Both the position numbers and the translations under genes were made by a program. Shown here one piece after another: positions 1 to 13,650 of a stretch of 64,000 bases of DNA. The notes under the pieces are model-generated. The model had not been told where the DNA came from. It ran no database searches and worked only from the letters and a program-made list of their open reading frames with translations. Source of the stretch: Symbiodinium natans (taxonomy: Eukaryota > Sar > Dinophyceae > Suessiales > Symbiodiniaceae); the NCBI GenBank assembly GCA_905221605.1, contig CAJNDS010002608.1, forward strand, positions 237,017 to 301,016, in the 5' to 3' direction. The stretch's first letter is position 1, and every line of letters starts with the position of its first letter.

Positions 1-3000
1 GCTCGAAGTTCACGCCCCACACACAGTGTCCAGGAAAGAGCCTACAGGGCTTACGCAGCTCGTTCATGCATCGTCAAACTGGTACATCACGAAGCTGATC
101 CACACTTTTGTGGCATGCGAAAGTCAAAGCAATTTGGAAATCTTTGAAGGCCCTGGGGCACATGAACTGACACCTCTTGCTGAAACCCATCGGCGACGAT
201 CTGCGGATTCCTCGAAGCCCCTTTTGAATAGATGCTTTCTACATTGCTGCCATCTTGAATGAACTGGAACTGCATCAAGAACACGACGGCCGTTCGGACC
301 TGACACGGCAAGACAGCAGGAAACATGACACAGAAACACAATACAGCAAGATCACTTTTCGAACTTACCGGAAGCAAGAAGTATTCTGGACTTGCACACG
401 TACATGAGGCGTGCAAACCACATCCATCACACCAACAAGCGCGATGTGGGTCTGAAAAGTCGGGGTGCTGCAAGAGGTTCATATTACAATCGCATGAGGC
501 CCGACATAATGAGCGACCACGTGCAACCCGTCTGATCAAAAAATACTCGAAGAAGCACTGCAACAAGCACGATGACGATTTGAAGCACGTCCCGTGGAGT
601 ACGATGGTGCCTGCACCCTCTGAAATCACGCAAAAGTCGCTCGTCGTTGAGCGTGCCATCGACTATCAACTGCCATCGGCTACGAACTGCTTCGCCGACA
701 AAGAGCTCTGCTTCCGATGCCCTTCAATGATCCTTCAATGATGACGTAGCACGTGGGGACGATCGCGAACACCACACTGGGAAAGCTGCAAGACCACATT
801 CAAAGAACAGATGCAGAGCTGGAAGACAAACCTGCAAAGAACAAATGAAGTGCCTCAAGACGGGCTCGCTTCACTTCTGTTCGACCCGATACTGACATCT
901 CGTAGATGGCTACAAAGGCTACCTCCCGTGACTGGTGTTGAAACTAAAGCCCCGTCTACAGTGGTGTTCTCTACTTTTCGCGGGCTCCAGAACCCAGTAG
1001 AATCCAGAACCGATCAAGATTGCATCCGGCTTTTCCCCCAGCTCTCAATTGCCCAATCATACTTCATCCACCACAAAAAGCTGTCTACATTCAGAAAATT
1101 CTGCTGATGATCCGCAATAGCTTGCCTATCCTGCTGCTGGATTACGTTACGGAAGGCCGATGCATTCTTCTGTGACGAAAGCTCGAAGAAATTCGTGAAG
1201 CCTTGCTGCCCGTAAACATGGAGCTTCTTCCATATAGGTGGTACAGCTTGCTCACAATACCGTAAGGCTTGCAGAGCCCCGGAGGGCACACGTAACAAGG
1301 AAAATGGCTCGAAGTTCACGCCCCACACACAGTGTCCAGGAAAGAGCCTACAGGGCTTACGCAGCTCGTTCATGCATCGTCAAACTGGTACATCACGAAG
1401 CTGATCCACACTTTTGTGGCATGCGAAAGTCAAAGCAATTTGGAAATCTTTGAAGGCCCTGGGGCACATGAACTGACACCTCTTGCTGAAACCCATCGGC
1501 GACGATCTGCGGATTCCTCGAAGCCCCTTTTGAATAGATGCTTTCTACATTGCTGCCATCTTGAATGAACTGGAACTGCTTCAAGAACACGACGGCCGTT
1601 CGGACCTGACACGGCAAGACAGCAGGAAACATGACACAGAAACACAATACACTTCCGGCAAGATCACTTTTCGAACTTACCGGAAGCAAGAAGTATTCTG
1701 GACTTGCACACGTACATGAGGCGCGCAAACCACATCCATCACACCAACAAGCGCGATGTGGGTCTGAAAGTCGGGGTGCTGCAAGAGGTTCATATTACAA
1801 TCGCATGAGGCCCGACATAATGAGCGACCACGTGCAACCCGTCTGATCAAAAAATACTCGAAGAAGCACTGCAACAAGCACGATGACGATTTGAAGCATG
1901 TCCCGTGGAGTACGATGGTGCCTGCACCCTCTGAAATCACGCAAAAGTCGCTCGTCGTTGAGCGTGCCATCGACTATCAACTGCCATCGGCTACGAACTG
2001 CTTCGCCGACAAAGAGCTCTGCTTCCGATGCCCTTCAATGATCCTTCAATGATGACGTAGCACGTGGGGACGATCCCGAACACCACACTGGGAAAGCTGG
2101 AAGACCACATTCAAAGAACAGATGCAGAGCTGGAAGACAACATGCAAAGAACAAATGAAGTCAAACTAGTGCCTCAAGACGGGCTCGCTTGATTCTGTTC
2201 GACCCGATGCTGATATCTCGTAGATGGCTACAAAGGCAACTTCCCGTGATTCCTCTGCGATGGCTATGTCGGCGATTTGCTGAGATAAACCTGGATTTGG
2301 TCAAAGTAATCGTGCCCGCCCCGTGAAGCTTCACCAGGTCCGCATGGTGTTGAAACTAAAGCCCCGTCTACAGTGGTGCCCTCTACTTTTCGTGAGCCTC
2401 CAGAACCCAGTAGAATCCAGAACCGCTCAAGATTGCATCCGGCTTTCCCCCCAGCTCTCAAGTGCCCAATCATACTTCAGCCACCAAAAAAAGCTGGCTA
2501 AATTCAGAAAATTCTGCTGATGATCCGCAATGGCTTCCCTATCCTTCTGCTGGATTACGTTACGGAAGGCCGATGCATTCTTCTGTGACGAAAGCTCGAA
2601 GGAATTCGTGAAGCCTTGCTGCCCGTAAACATGGAGCTTCTTCCATATAGGTGGTACAGCTTGCTCACAATACCGTAAGGCTTGCAGAGCCCCGGAGGGC
2701 ACACGTAACAAGGAAAATGGCTCGAAGTTCACGTCCCACACACACTGTCCAGGAAAGAGCTTACAGGGCTTACGCAGCTCGTTCATGCATCGTCAAACTG
2801 GTACATCACGAAGCCGATCCACACTTTTGTGGCATGCGAAAGTCAAAGCAATTTGGAAATCTTTGAAGGCCCTGGGGCACATGAACTGACACCTCTTGCT
2901 GAAACCCATCGGCGAAGATCTGCGGATTCCTCGAAGCCCCTTTTGAATAGATGCTTTCTACATTGCTGCCATCTTGAATGAACTGGAACTGCTTCAAGAA

Positions 3001-5175
3001 CACGACGGCCGTTCGGACCTGACACGGCAAGACAGCAGGAAACATGACACAGAAACACAATACACTTCCGGCAAGATCACTTTTCGAACTTACCGGAAGC
3101 AAGAAGTATTCTGGACTTGCACACGTACATGAGGCGCGCAAACCACATCCATCACACCAACAAGCGCGATGTGGGTCTGAAAAGTCGGGGTGCTGCAAGA
3201 GGTTCATATTACAATCGCATGAGGCCCGACATAATGAGCGACCACGTGCAACCCGTCTGAGCAAAAAACACTCGAAGAAGCACTGCAACAAGCACGATGA
3301 CGATTTGAAGCAGGTCCCGTGGAGTACGATGGTGCCTGCACCCTCTGAAATCACGCAAAAGTCGCTCGTCGTTGAGCGTGCCATCGACTATCAACTGCCA
3401 TCGGCTACGAACTGCTTCGCCGACAAAGAGCTCTGCTTCCGATGCCCTTCAATGATCCTTCAATGATGACGTAGCACGTGGGGACGATCCCGAACACCAC
3501 ACTGGGAAAGCTGGAAGACCACATTCAAAGAACAGATGCAGAGCTGGAAGACAACATGCAAAGAACAAATGAAGTCAAACTAGTGCCTCAAGACGGGCTC
3601 GCTTGATTCTGTTCGACCCGATGCTGAAATCTCGTAGATGGCTACAAAGGCAACTTCCCGTGACTCCTCTGCGATGGCTATGTCGACGATTTGCTGAGAT
3701 AAACCTGGATTTGGTCAAAGTAATCGTGCCCGCCCCGCGAAGCTTCACCAGGTCCGCATGGTGTTGAAACTAAAGCCCCGTCTACAGTGGTGCCCTCTAC
3801 TTTTCGTGAGCCTCCAGAACCCAGTAGAATCCAGAACCGATCAAGATTGCATCCGGCTCTCCCCCCAGCTCTCAAGTGCCCAATCATACTTCAGCCACCA
3901 AAAAAAGCTGGCTAAATTCAGAAAATTCTGCTGATGATCCGCAATGGCTGCCCCATCCTGCTGCTGGATTACGTTACGGAAGGCCGATGCATTCTTCTGT
4001 GACGAAAGCTCGAAGGAATTCGTGAAGCCTTGCTGCCCGTAAACATGGAGCTTCTTCCATATAGGTGGTACAGCTTGCTCACAATACCGTAAGACTTGCA
4101 GAGCCCCGGAGGGCACACGTAACAAGGAAAATGGCTCGAAGTTCACGTCCCACACACACTGTCCAGGAAAGAGCCTACAGGGCTTACGCAGCTCGTTCAT
4201 GCATCGTCAAACTGGTACATCACGAAGCCGATCCACACTTTTGTGGCATGCGAAAGTCAAAGCAATTTGGAAATCTTTGAAGGCCCTGGGGCACATGAAC
4301 TGACACCTCTTGCTGAAACCCATCGGCGAAGATCTGCGGATTCCTCGAAGCCCCTTTTGAATAGATGCTTTCTACATTGCTGCCATCTTGAATGAACTGG
4401 AACTGCATCAAGAACACGACGGCCCTTCGGACCTGACACGGCAAGACAGCAGGAAACATGACACAGAAACACAATACACTTCCGGCAAGATCACTTTTCG
4501 AACTTACCGGAAGCAAGAAGTATTCTGGACTTGCACACGTACATGAGGCGTGCAAACCACATCCATCACACCAACAAGCGCGATGTGGGTCTGAAAAGTC
4601 GGGGTGCTGCAAGAGGTTCATATTACAATCGCATGAGGCCCGACATAATGAGCGACCACGTGCAACCCATCTGATCAAAAAACCCTCGAAGAAGCACTGC
4701 AACAAGCACGATGACGATTTGAAGCACGTCCCGTAGAGTACGATGGTGCCTGCACCCTCTGAAATCACGCAAAAGTCGCTCGTCGTTGAGCGTGCCATCG
4801 ACTATCAACTGCCATCGGCTACGAACTGCTTCGCCGACAAAGAGCTCTGCTTCCGATGCCCTTCAATGATCCTTCAATGATGACGTAGCACGTGGGGACG
4901 ATCACGAACACCACACTGGGAAAGCTGGAAGACCACATTCAAAGAACAGATGCAGAGCTGGAAGACAACATGCAAAGAACAAATGAAGTCAAACTAGTGC
5001 CTCAAGACGGGCTCGCTTCACTTCTGTTCGACCCGATGCTGAAATCTCGTAGATGGCTACATAGGCTACAGGCAACCTGGATTTGGATAAAGTAACCGTG
5101 CCCGCCGCGAAGGTTCACCAGGTCCACATGGCACATGGGACCTATGCTGAACATATGCTGAAACTAAAGCCCCGC
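1..5175 (+). repeat. Tandem array 1, units of about 1.31-1.41 kb (four copies)
   Basis: Head-to-tail repeat, cut by the left window edge. Copies begin at the same phrase (gctcgaagttcacg) at about 1, 1307, 2720 and 4134, giving periods of 1306, 1413 and 1414 bp. By eye the copies differ by scattered single bases. The first copy lacks about 107 bp near 929 that copies 2 and 3 have. The fourth copy drifts after about 5060 and loses homology near 5175. Each unit has one GCCCCGGAGGGC motif (CCCC at 1277, 2690, 4104). Both strands hold open frames of 60-190 codons that recur in each unit, but they overlap each other, are shifted by indels between copies and match no domain I know, so I do not call them genes. 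Confidence 0.97.
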
Positions 5176-6800
5176 CCTGGACGACGCCACTCTCGAGAAT
5201 ATACGACGTCCACCAAGAACATACAGAAGCAAAAAAGATTGTTTAGGGTAATCGTGCTGTTGGGACTCCTTATGTAAGACCGATGCTCGATGACGGTATG
5301 ACACCAGCATTGCTTTGCAAAAGCCTGCTACTTTCTGCAATGTTCTGTAACTGTAACAAAAAACGGCACACACACACACACACACACTGAACGTTCTTCC
5401 ATGCAGGTGGTACGGCTTGGTCAGAAGACTGTGCTTCCAGAGCCCCAGAGGGCACAGCAAGAATCCCATTCCGAGTCCAGATATTCATGCCTTGAACACC
5501 CTCACACACCTTCACATCACCTACTGATGCAGCTCAAACCTATATCAAAAGCAGCAAGCAGGAGCTGGAAAGCCGTAAAGCCGATCAGCACTGTTGCATC
5601 CCAAATCGCAAAGCTCTTTGAATTCTCCGCGAAGTAGACCTCACATGATCTCTCGCCGAAGACCTCTGCAAAGCCTCGTGAACTCAACAACGCTCTTTGA
5701 GAAGATTCTTCATACATGGCTGCCATATGGGATGTACCAGCACCGCTGTGGTGGGCCTGATGCCGCAAAAACACTGCGAGCCTGTAGGGTAAGGCAACGA
5801 CCTCCAATACGGAAGAAGGACGTATTTCGGAATCGCGAAGGTACGTGAGCGCGTCCATCACACAGGAGTCACGGGAGAAACAAGATGTCGATCGAGGATG
5901 GTCAGGGTGCAGAAAACTGAAATCATCAGCGAAACCACATGCAACCTGTGCGAAAATACCCGAAGTAGCACTGCCATCGCACGATGCTGATTTGAAGACC
6001 GATTAAAGACCATCGTATGTACATCGCCATGAGTACTGGAGCATGTTCATACGAAGATACCTGAATCCTTAGAACCAACACGCGGATCACGAGTTTTGGA
6101 GCTCCAATCGCCCAGAACACGTCAGTGGCCATCGACTGCGAACTGCTTCGCCGATGTCTGTGCAATGATGATGTAGCTGCTGTGGAGCTGAATGATCACA
6201 TTTAAGGAACAAGACGAACCGATGCTGCAAAACGCCCCAAAAAAGAACTTGCTTGATGGCCCCCACATCTCACAAATTCGCTGTGATGTTCGGCGGCGCT
6301 GCTGAGACGAACGAAAGCGCGGTCCGTGGGTCAAACTTCACGGCGCCGTTCACGAAGTCAGAGGTACTAAGCGGTTCACTTCCACATGGCTCCACATTTT
6401 ATCTGCGGCCCTTTTTACAGCATTCTCTACCCTCTGGAACCCGTTTTTTAAGCCAACGTCCGTCCATCATCGAATTTTTCAAAATGGGGCCTTCATGATG
6501 CCCTCGAAATATCACACGACACCTCAGCTGACGAGCCATCGAAGAACCCTTTGAGCGCCTTGTCACGAAGACACCTTGCCTTGCATGCTACGCCGCTACG
6601 CTGCGCTGGCAGCTTTCATGGAGAGCGCGCACAACTGGGAGGCGCATGCTGCTCGAACATGGACGCCTCGGTGAGAAAAGCTGATGCTCGAAGACGAAGA
6701 CAATCAGAGTTCCTCAGACCGTCTGCAACAACAACCGAGACAACTCATCCTCCAGCACCACAGGTATTTCGGGGCAATCCATGAAGCCTCTTTTGCCTGA
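5176..6800 (+). repeat. Degraded repeat units between arrays 1 and 2
   Basis: This stretch is not a clean copy but keeps the order of landmarks of arrays 1 and 2. Near 5390-5460 there is a diverged version of the array 1 block around the motif, with the motif reading GCCCCAGAGGGC (CCCC at 5443), 1339 bp after the last intact one. At 5640-5760 and 6400-6440 it resembles array 2 blocks ('cctcgtgaactc', 'tacagcattctct', 'ctctggaaccc'). At 6545-6640 it resembles the array 2 block containing 'ctgcgctggcagcttt'. A (CA)n tract lies at 5367-5387. I see no gene here. Confidence 0.75.
5367..5387. repeat. (CA)n microsatellite
   Basis: About ten CA dinucleotides in a row inside the degraded copy; the intact units of array 1 lack this tract. 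Confidence 0.95.
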
Positions 6801-9800
6801 TCTTCCCGCAAACACCGAACCTGACACCAACTAGGAGATGAGCTTGGTCTCAGGGCCCCGGAGGGCACAACAATTCGCAACCTGCGCAGCTAAGAATGTG
6901 CACTCAAAGTTCCCGTCCCAAGATCCCATTTCAGGAAGATGGTCTGTGCAGGTAATAAAGAAATTTGCTCTGGAAGGTTCACGTCCCACACACCGTCTAG
7001 AAGAAGGTCTAGGGGGGAGCCGCTGTACGCAGTTTGCACGCCTTGAACACATTCCTTACTGCTGCACACATCCATACAGATCTCCACGGCGATGTCACGG
7101 CGAGTGGAATAGATCACAAGCACAACAGCACTGCATCAGCTGGACCATGAACAAGACGTTCGCATTGTCAAATTTCGTTCATCACAAGGCCGATCAAGGA
7201 TTTGTCGCGCTGCAAACACTTCTTGTCGCATCCGAAGCTTGCGACCGGTGCTGCGAAAATCCCTCGAAGACACGCATCCCCCAAAAGCCTCGTGAACTCG
7301 ATAACACCGCATCCCCAACAAGAGCTTCCGTGAATGGATTCCTACATGGCCATCCCTTTGATGAACTGGACATAGGCTAACACGATGTCCATGAACCTGA
7401 CACTGCAAGACACCCAGACTGCTAAGTGAAAGCATACATAGGGACTACTGGGAGGTTTGGAAGAGCGCCAAGCATGACTCAGCATGACCATCACACCCGC
7501 AAGGAAGCCATAGATGGCGGCAGGCTGTGATGTTCGGCGATGATGAACTATGGTGACATAGAGCCCGCTTTAGGTCGAAGCAGCCCGTCACGAAGTTTCC
7601 AGAAGACCGACGGGTCTCCAATCCAAATGCTCCATACTGAAAGCGGGGCCCTCTCTACAGCATTCTCTGTTTTAGACGAGCCTCTGGAACCCGCTAAGGT
7701 CATAAGCGATCAGCATTCCGTTCGCGCTCAGGGCCCCCAAGGTTTCAGCCACGACGTGCACCGAATAATCTCATAAGATGTTGCTCGAAAACAACAAGTT
7801 GGTGTCGAGTGCAGCCCTTCATGATGCGCACACAGACAACATCACACGACTGCGGAAGAACCCTTTGAGGAGCGCCTTGCCACAAAGATTTCTTGCCGTG
7901 CGTGAAACAGCAGTTGCTGCGCTGGCAGCTTTCGAGGAGATTGTGCACGTTGTAGAGCAACATTCTGCGCCATTGCTTTGTGAATTGCAAATCTGCAAAA
8001 AGAACCGAAACAACTCAACCTCCAGCACCACAGATTAGCTAGTTTCGATGCTGCCCGCAAACACCGAACCTGACATCAACCAGGAGATAAGCTTGGTCTC
8101 AGGGCCCCGGAGGGCACAACAATTCGCAACCTGTGCAGGTAAGGAAACCCGCTCAAAGTTCCCATCCCAAGCAATCCCATTTCAGGAAGATGTTCTGTGC
8201 AGGTAATAAAGAAATTTGCTCTGGAAGGTTCACGTCCCACACACCGTCTAGAAGAAGGTCTAGGGGGGAGCCGCTGTACGCAGTTTGCACGCCTTGAACA
8301 CATTCCTTACTGCTGCACACATCCATACAGATCTCCACGGCGATGTCACGGCGAGTGGAATAGATCACAAGCACAACAGCACTGCATCAGCTGGACCATG
8401 AACAAGACGTTCGCATTGTCAAATTTCATTCATCACAAGGCCGATCAAGGATTTGTCGCGCTGCAAAAACTTCTTGTCGCATGCGAAGCTTGCGACCGGT
8501 GCTGCGAAAATCCCTCGAAGACACGCATCCCCCAAAAGCCTCGTGAACTCGATAACACCGCATCCCCAACAAGAGCTTCCGTGAATGGATTCCTACATGG
8601 CTGCCATCCCTTTGATGAACTGGACATAGGCAAACACGATGTCCATGAACCTGACACTGCAAGACACCCAGACTGCTAAGTAAAAGCATACAGAGGGACT
8701 ACTGGGAGGTTTGGAAGAGCGCCAAGCATGACTCAGCATGACCATCACACCCGCAAGGAAGCCATAGATGGCGGCAGGCTGTGATGTTCGGCGATGATGA
8801 ACTATGGTGACATAGAGCCCGCTTTAGGTCGAAGCAGCCCGTCACGAAGTTTCCAGAAGACCGACGGGTCTCCAATCCAAATGCTCCATACTGAAAGCGG
8901 GGCCCTCTCTACAGCATTCTCTGTTTTAGACGAGCCTCTGGAACCCGCTAAGGTCATAAGCGATCAGCATTCCGTTCGCGCTCAGGGCCCCCAAGGTTTC
9001 AGCCACGACGTGCACCGAATAATCTCATAAGATGTTGCTCGAAAACAACAAGTTGGTGTCGAGTGCAGCCCTTCATGATGCGCACACAGACAACATCACA
9101 CGACTGCGGAAGAACCCTTTGAGGAGCGCCTTGCCACGAATATTTCTTGCCGTGCGTGAAACAGCAGCAGTTGCTGCGCTGGCAGCTTTCGAGGAGATTG
9201 TGCACGTTGTAAAGCAACATTCTGCGCCATTGCTTTGTGAATTGCAAATCTGCAAAAAGAACCGAAACAACTCAACCTCCAGCACCACAGATTAGCTAGT
9301 TTCGATGCTGCCCGCAAACACCGAACCTGACATCAACCAGGAGATAAGCTTGGTCTCAGGGCCCCGGAGGGCACAACAATTCGCAACCTGTGCAGGTAAG
9401 GAAACCCGCTCAAAGTTCCCATCCCAAGCAATCCCATTTCAGGAAGATGTTCTGTGCAGGTAATAAAGAAATTTGCTCTGGAAGGTTCACGTCCCACACA
9501 CCGTCTAGAAGAAGGTCTAGGGGGGAGCCGCTGTACGCAGTTTGCACGCCTTGAACACATTCCTTGCTGCTGCACACATCCATACAGATCTCCACGGCGA
9601 TGACACGCTGAGTGGAATAGATCACAAGCACAACAGCACTGCATCAGCTGGACCATGAACAAGACGCTCGCATTGTCAAATTTCGTTCATCACAAGGCCG
9701 ATCAAGGATTTGTCGCGCTGCAAACACTTCTTGTCGCATCCGAAGCTTGCGACCGGTGCTGCGAAAATCCCTCGAAGACACGCATCCCAAAAGCCTCGTG

Positions 9801-12800
9801 AACTCGATAACACCGCATCCCCAACAAGAGCTTCCGTGAATGGATTCCTACATGGCTGCCATCCCTTTGATGAACTGGACATAGACAAACACGATGTCCA
9901 TGAACCTGACACTGCAAGACACCCAGACTGCTAAGTGAAAGCATACAGAACAGAGGGACTACTGGAAGGTTTGGCAGAGCGCCAGCATGATCATCACACC
10001 TGTAAAGAAGATGTCGGATGTCCGTCTGAAAAAGCGACTCGTGCACCACATGCGATCTGAAAATAAACTGGGGACATGCACGTGTGAGGCAGGCATGCCT
10101 ATGCGTGTCTTTCCATGGAGGATGTGGACACCGCGAACGCCACCACAGTTCATGAGCTGGAACACCACACTAAAAAGGCATTGCCCCGGTGGCTTGACCT
10201 CTGTTCGAGATTCACTCGATTCCTACTGCAATCTCATAGATGGCTGTAGGCTGTGATGTTCGGCGATGATGAACTATGGTGACATAGAGCCCGCTTTAGA
10301 TCAAACCTCTCACGAAGCTTCCAAAGACTGAGGGGTCTCCAATCCAAATGCTCCATGCTGAAAGCGGGGCCCTCTCTATTTTGGACGAGCCTCTGTAACC
10401 CGCTAAGGTCATAAGCGATCAACATTTCGTCCGCGCGGAAGGCCTAGTCGCAAATGCGCACAGGCTAAAGCTCCAGCCACGACGTTCACCGAATAATCTC
10501 ATAAGATGTTGCTCGAAAACAACAAGGAGTTGGTGTCGAGTGCAGCCCTTCAAGATGCGCACACAGACAACATCACACGACTGCGGAGGAACCCTTTGAG
10601 GAGCGCCTTGCCACAAAGATTTCTTGCCGTGCGTGAAACAGTAGTTGCTGCGCTGGCAGCTTTCGGGGAGATTGTCAGCACCACAGATTAGCTAGTTTCG
10701 ATGCAGCCCGCAAACACCGAACCTGACATCAACCAGGAGATAAGCTTGGTCTCAGGGCCCCGGAGGGCACAACAATTCGCAACCTGTGCAGGTAAGGAAA
10801 TCCGCTCAAAGTTCCCATCCCAAGCAATCCCATTTCAGGAAGATGTTCTGTGCAGGTAATAAAGAAATTTGCTCTGGAAGGTTCACGTCCCACACGCCGT
10901 CTAGAAGGTCTAGGGGGGAGCCACTGTACGCAGTTTGCACGCCTTGAACACATTCCTTACTGCTGCACACATCCATACAGATCTCCACGGCGATGACACG
11001 GCGAGTGGAATAGATCACAAGCACAACAGCAATGCATCAGCTGGACCATGAACAAGACGCTCGCATTGTCAAATTTCGTTCATCACAAGGCCGATCAGGG
11101 ATTTGTCGCGCTGCAAAAACTTCTTGTCGCATCCGAAGCTTGCGACCGGTGCTGCGAAAATCCCTCGAAGACACGCATCCCCCAAAAGCCTCGTGAATTC
11201 GATAACACCGCATCCCCAACAAGAGCTTCCGTGAATGGATTTCTACATGGCTGCCATCCCTTTGATGAACTGGACATAGGCAAACACGATGTCCATGAAC
11301 CTGACACTGCAAGACACCCAGACTGCTAAGTGAAAGCATACATAGGGACTACTGGGAGGTTTGGAAGAGCGCCAAGCATGACTCAGCATGACCATCACAC
11401 CCGCAAGGAAGCCATAGATGGCGGCAGGCTGTGATGGTCGGCGATGATGAACGATGGTGACATAGAGCCCGCTTTAGGTCGAAGCAGCCCGTCACGAAGT
11501 TTCCAGAGGACCGAGGGGTCTCCAATCCAAATGCTCCATACTGAAAGCGGGGCCCTCTCTACAGCATTCTCTGTTTTAGACGAGCCTCTGGAACCCGCTA
11601 AGGTCATAAGCGATCAGCATTCCGTTCGCGCTCAGGGCCCCCAAGGTTTCAGCCACGACGTGCACCGAATAATCTCATAAGATGTTGCTCGAAAACAACA
11701 AGTTGGTGTCGAGTGCAGCCCTTCATGATGCGCACACAGACAACATCACACGACTGCGGAAGAACCCTTTGAGGAGCGCCTTGCCACAAAGATTTCTTGA
11801 CGTGCGTGAAACAGCAGTTGCTGCGCTGGCAGCTTTCGAGGAGATTGTGCACGTTGTAGAGCAACATTCTGCGCCATTGCTTTGTGAATTGCAAATCTGC
11901 AAAAAGAACCGAAACAACTCAACCTCCAGCACCACAGATTAGCTAGTTTCGATGCTGCCCGCAAACACCGAACCTGACATCAACCAGGAGATAAGCTTGG
12001 TCTCAGGGCCCCGGAGGGCACAACAATTCTGCAACCTGTGCAGGTAAGGAAATCCGCTCAAAGTTCCCATCCCAAGCAATCCCATTTCAGGAAGATGTTC
12101 TGTGCAGGTAATAAAGAAATTTGCTCTGGAAGGCTCACGTCCCACACGCCGTCTAGAAGAAGGTCTAGGGGGGAGCCACTGTACGCAGTTTGCACGCCTT
12201 GAACACATTCCTTACTGCTGCACACATCCATACAGATCTCCACGGCGATGACACGCTGAGTGGAAATAGATCACAAGCACAACAGCAATGCATCAGCTGG
12301 ACCATGAACAAGACGCTCGCATTGTCAAATTTCGTTCATCACAAGGCCGATCAGGGATTTGTCGCGCTGCAAAAACTGGTGCTGCGAAAATCCCTCGAAG
12401 ACACGCATCCCCCAAAAGCCTCGTGAACTCGATAACACCGCATCCCCAACAAGAGCTTCCGACACAGGCAAACACGATGTCCATGAACCTGACACTGCAA
12501 GACACTGAGACTGCAAGTGAAAGCAGACAGAGGGACTACTGGGAGGTTTTGGCAGCACCAAGCATGACCATCACACCCGCAAGGAAGATGTCGGATGTCG
12601 GTCTGAAAAAGCGACCCGTGCACCACATGCGATCTGCAAGTTTAAACTGGGGATATGCACGTGTGAGGCATGGAGGATGTAGAGATGACGAAAGCCACCA
12701 CAGTTGATGAGCTGATGAGCTGGAAGACCACATGCGACAGCTGATGTAGTACACCGGTAGCTCAAGGCCCACTATCAGCGCTTGTCCAGGGCCTGCAAGA

Positions 12801-12850
12801 CATCTGTTCGAGTTTCACTCGGTTCCTACTGTAATCTCATAGATGGCTTT
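6801..12850 (+). repeat. Tandem array 2, units of about 1.25 kb (five copies) with a 1.40 kb variant
   Basis: The phrase 'cagggccccggagggcacaa' marks each copy, with CCCC at 6856, 8105, 9362, 10758 and 12009 (periods 1249, 1257, 1396, 1251). Adjacent copies are near-identical by eye. The unit at 9362-10758 is longer because it keeps about 145 bp at 10010-10240 that the 1.25 kb units lack; the last copy keeps the same stretch at about 12585-12790. The longer form therefore looks ancestral. Several blocks match array 1 at a diverged level, for example 'ctacatggctgccatc' with 'gatgaactggac' against 'ctacattgctgccatc' with 'aatgaactggaac'. No gene supported. Confidence 0.97.
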
Positions 12851-13650
12851 TGGCCATGACTCTCCTGCAACGTTCGATGATGCTGAGATCCCTCCGGAAC
12901 TCGCTAGACAAACACCCCCCCCCCACCCCAAACTCTCGATTGCCTACAGTCGTCAGTGCGCCAGCAAACACAGAGTCAACAGTAGAATATCACAAGATGT
13001 TGGTCGAAAAACATGATGCACGCACAGCATCACACATCACTACTGAAGAACCCCTAGAGAAGTTGCGTCAAACGAAGATATTTTGCCGTGCGTGACACAG
13101 TAGTTGCTGCGCTGGCAGCTTTCGGGAAAACTTAGTGTGTTGGGAGATAGCCATGAAGATGATCCTGCGGACATTTGCAAACGCCTCGGTGCAAAGCAGC
13201 TGCCCGAAAAACGAAGTAGGTCTAGACAATCAGAAACTTGTTGCACCATTGCTTGGAAAGATTCTGCAACCTTCTGTAAAACGAAGAATCAAGACAACTC
13301 AACCTCCAGCACCACGGATAGGTCAAGTTCCCGTCCCACGCGATGCTGCAGCTGGTGAAGAAACTTGTTCTCTGCTCTTCAAGGTCCACGTCCCACACAC
13401 CACCTATAAGGTTACGGGTGCGCTACAGCATGCACTCTGCATGCCGGCAACACGCACCTTCCTGCTGCACACATCCATACAAACCTGCACGGTGATGACA
13501 CGGCGAGTTGAGCAGATCACGAGCACAACAGAACTTCATGAGCTGGTTGACTATGAAACGTTCAGTAATGAGGAACAAGCGAAGCCGTCCTGTATATAGA
13601 GGTGGTAGTCACGGCAAGGAATTCTAGTAGCTCCTCAAAAAACTTATCTG
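12851..13650 (+). repeat. Degraded array 2 units
   Basis: Diverged array 2 sequence continues past the last good copy. 13095-13125 keeps 'agttgctgcgctggcagctttcg', 13320-13400 keeps the 'gttcccgtcccac' and 'gtccacgtcccacacacc' blocks, and 13455-13520 keeps 'cacatccatacaaacctgcacggtgatgacacgg' in altered form. The GCCCCGGAGGGC motif is not recognisable in this copy. A run of ten C lies at 12915-12924. Confidence 0.8.

Noticed and set aside
1270-1290. GCCCCGGAGGGC as part of a tRNA or pol III promoter
   Set aside because: It does not resemble an A box or B box (GGTTCGANNCC), and no cloverleaf can be drawn around it.
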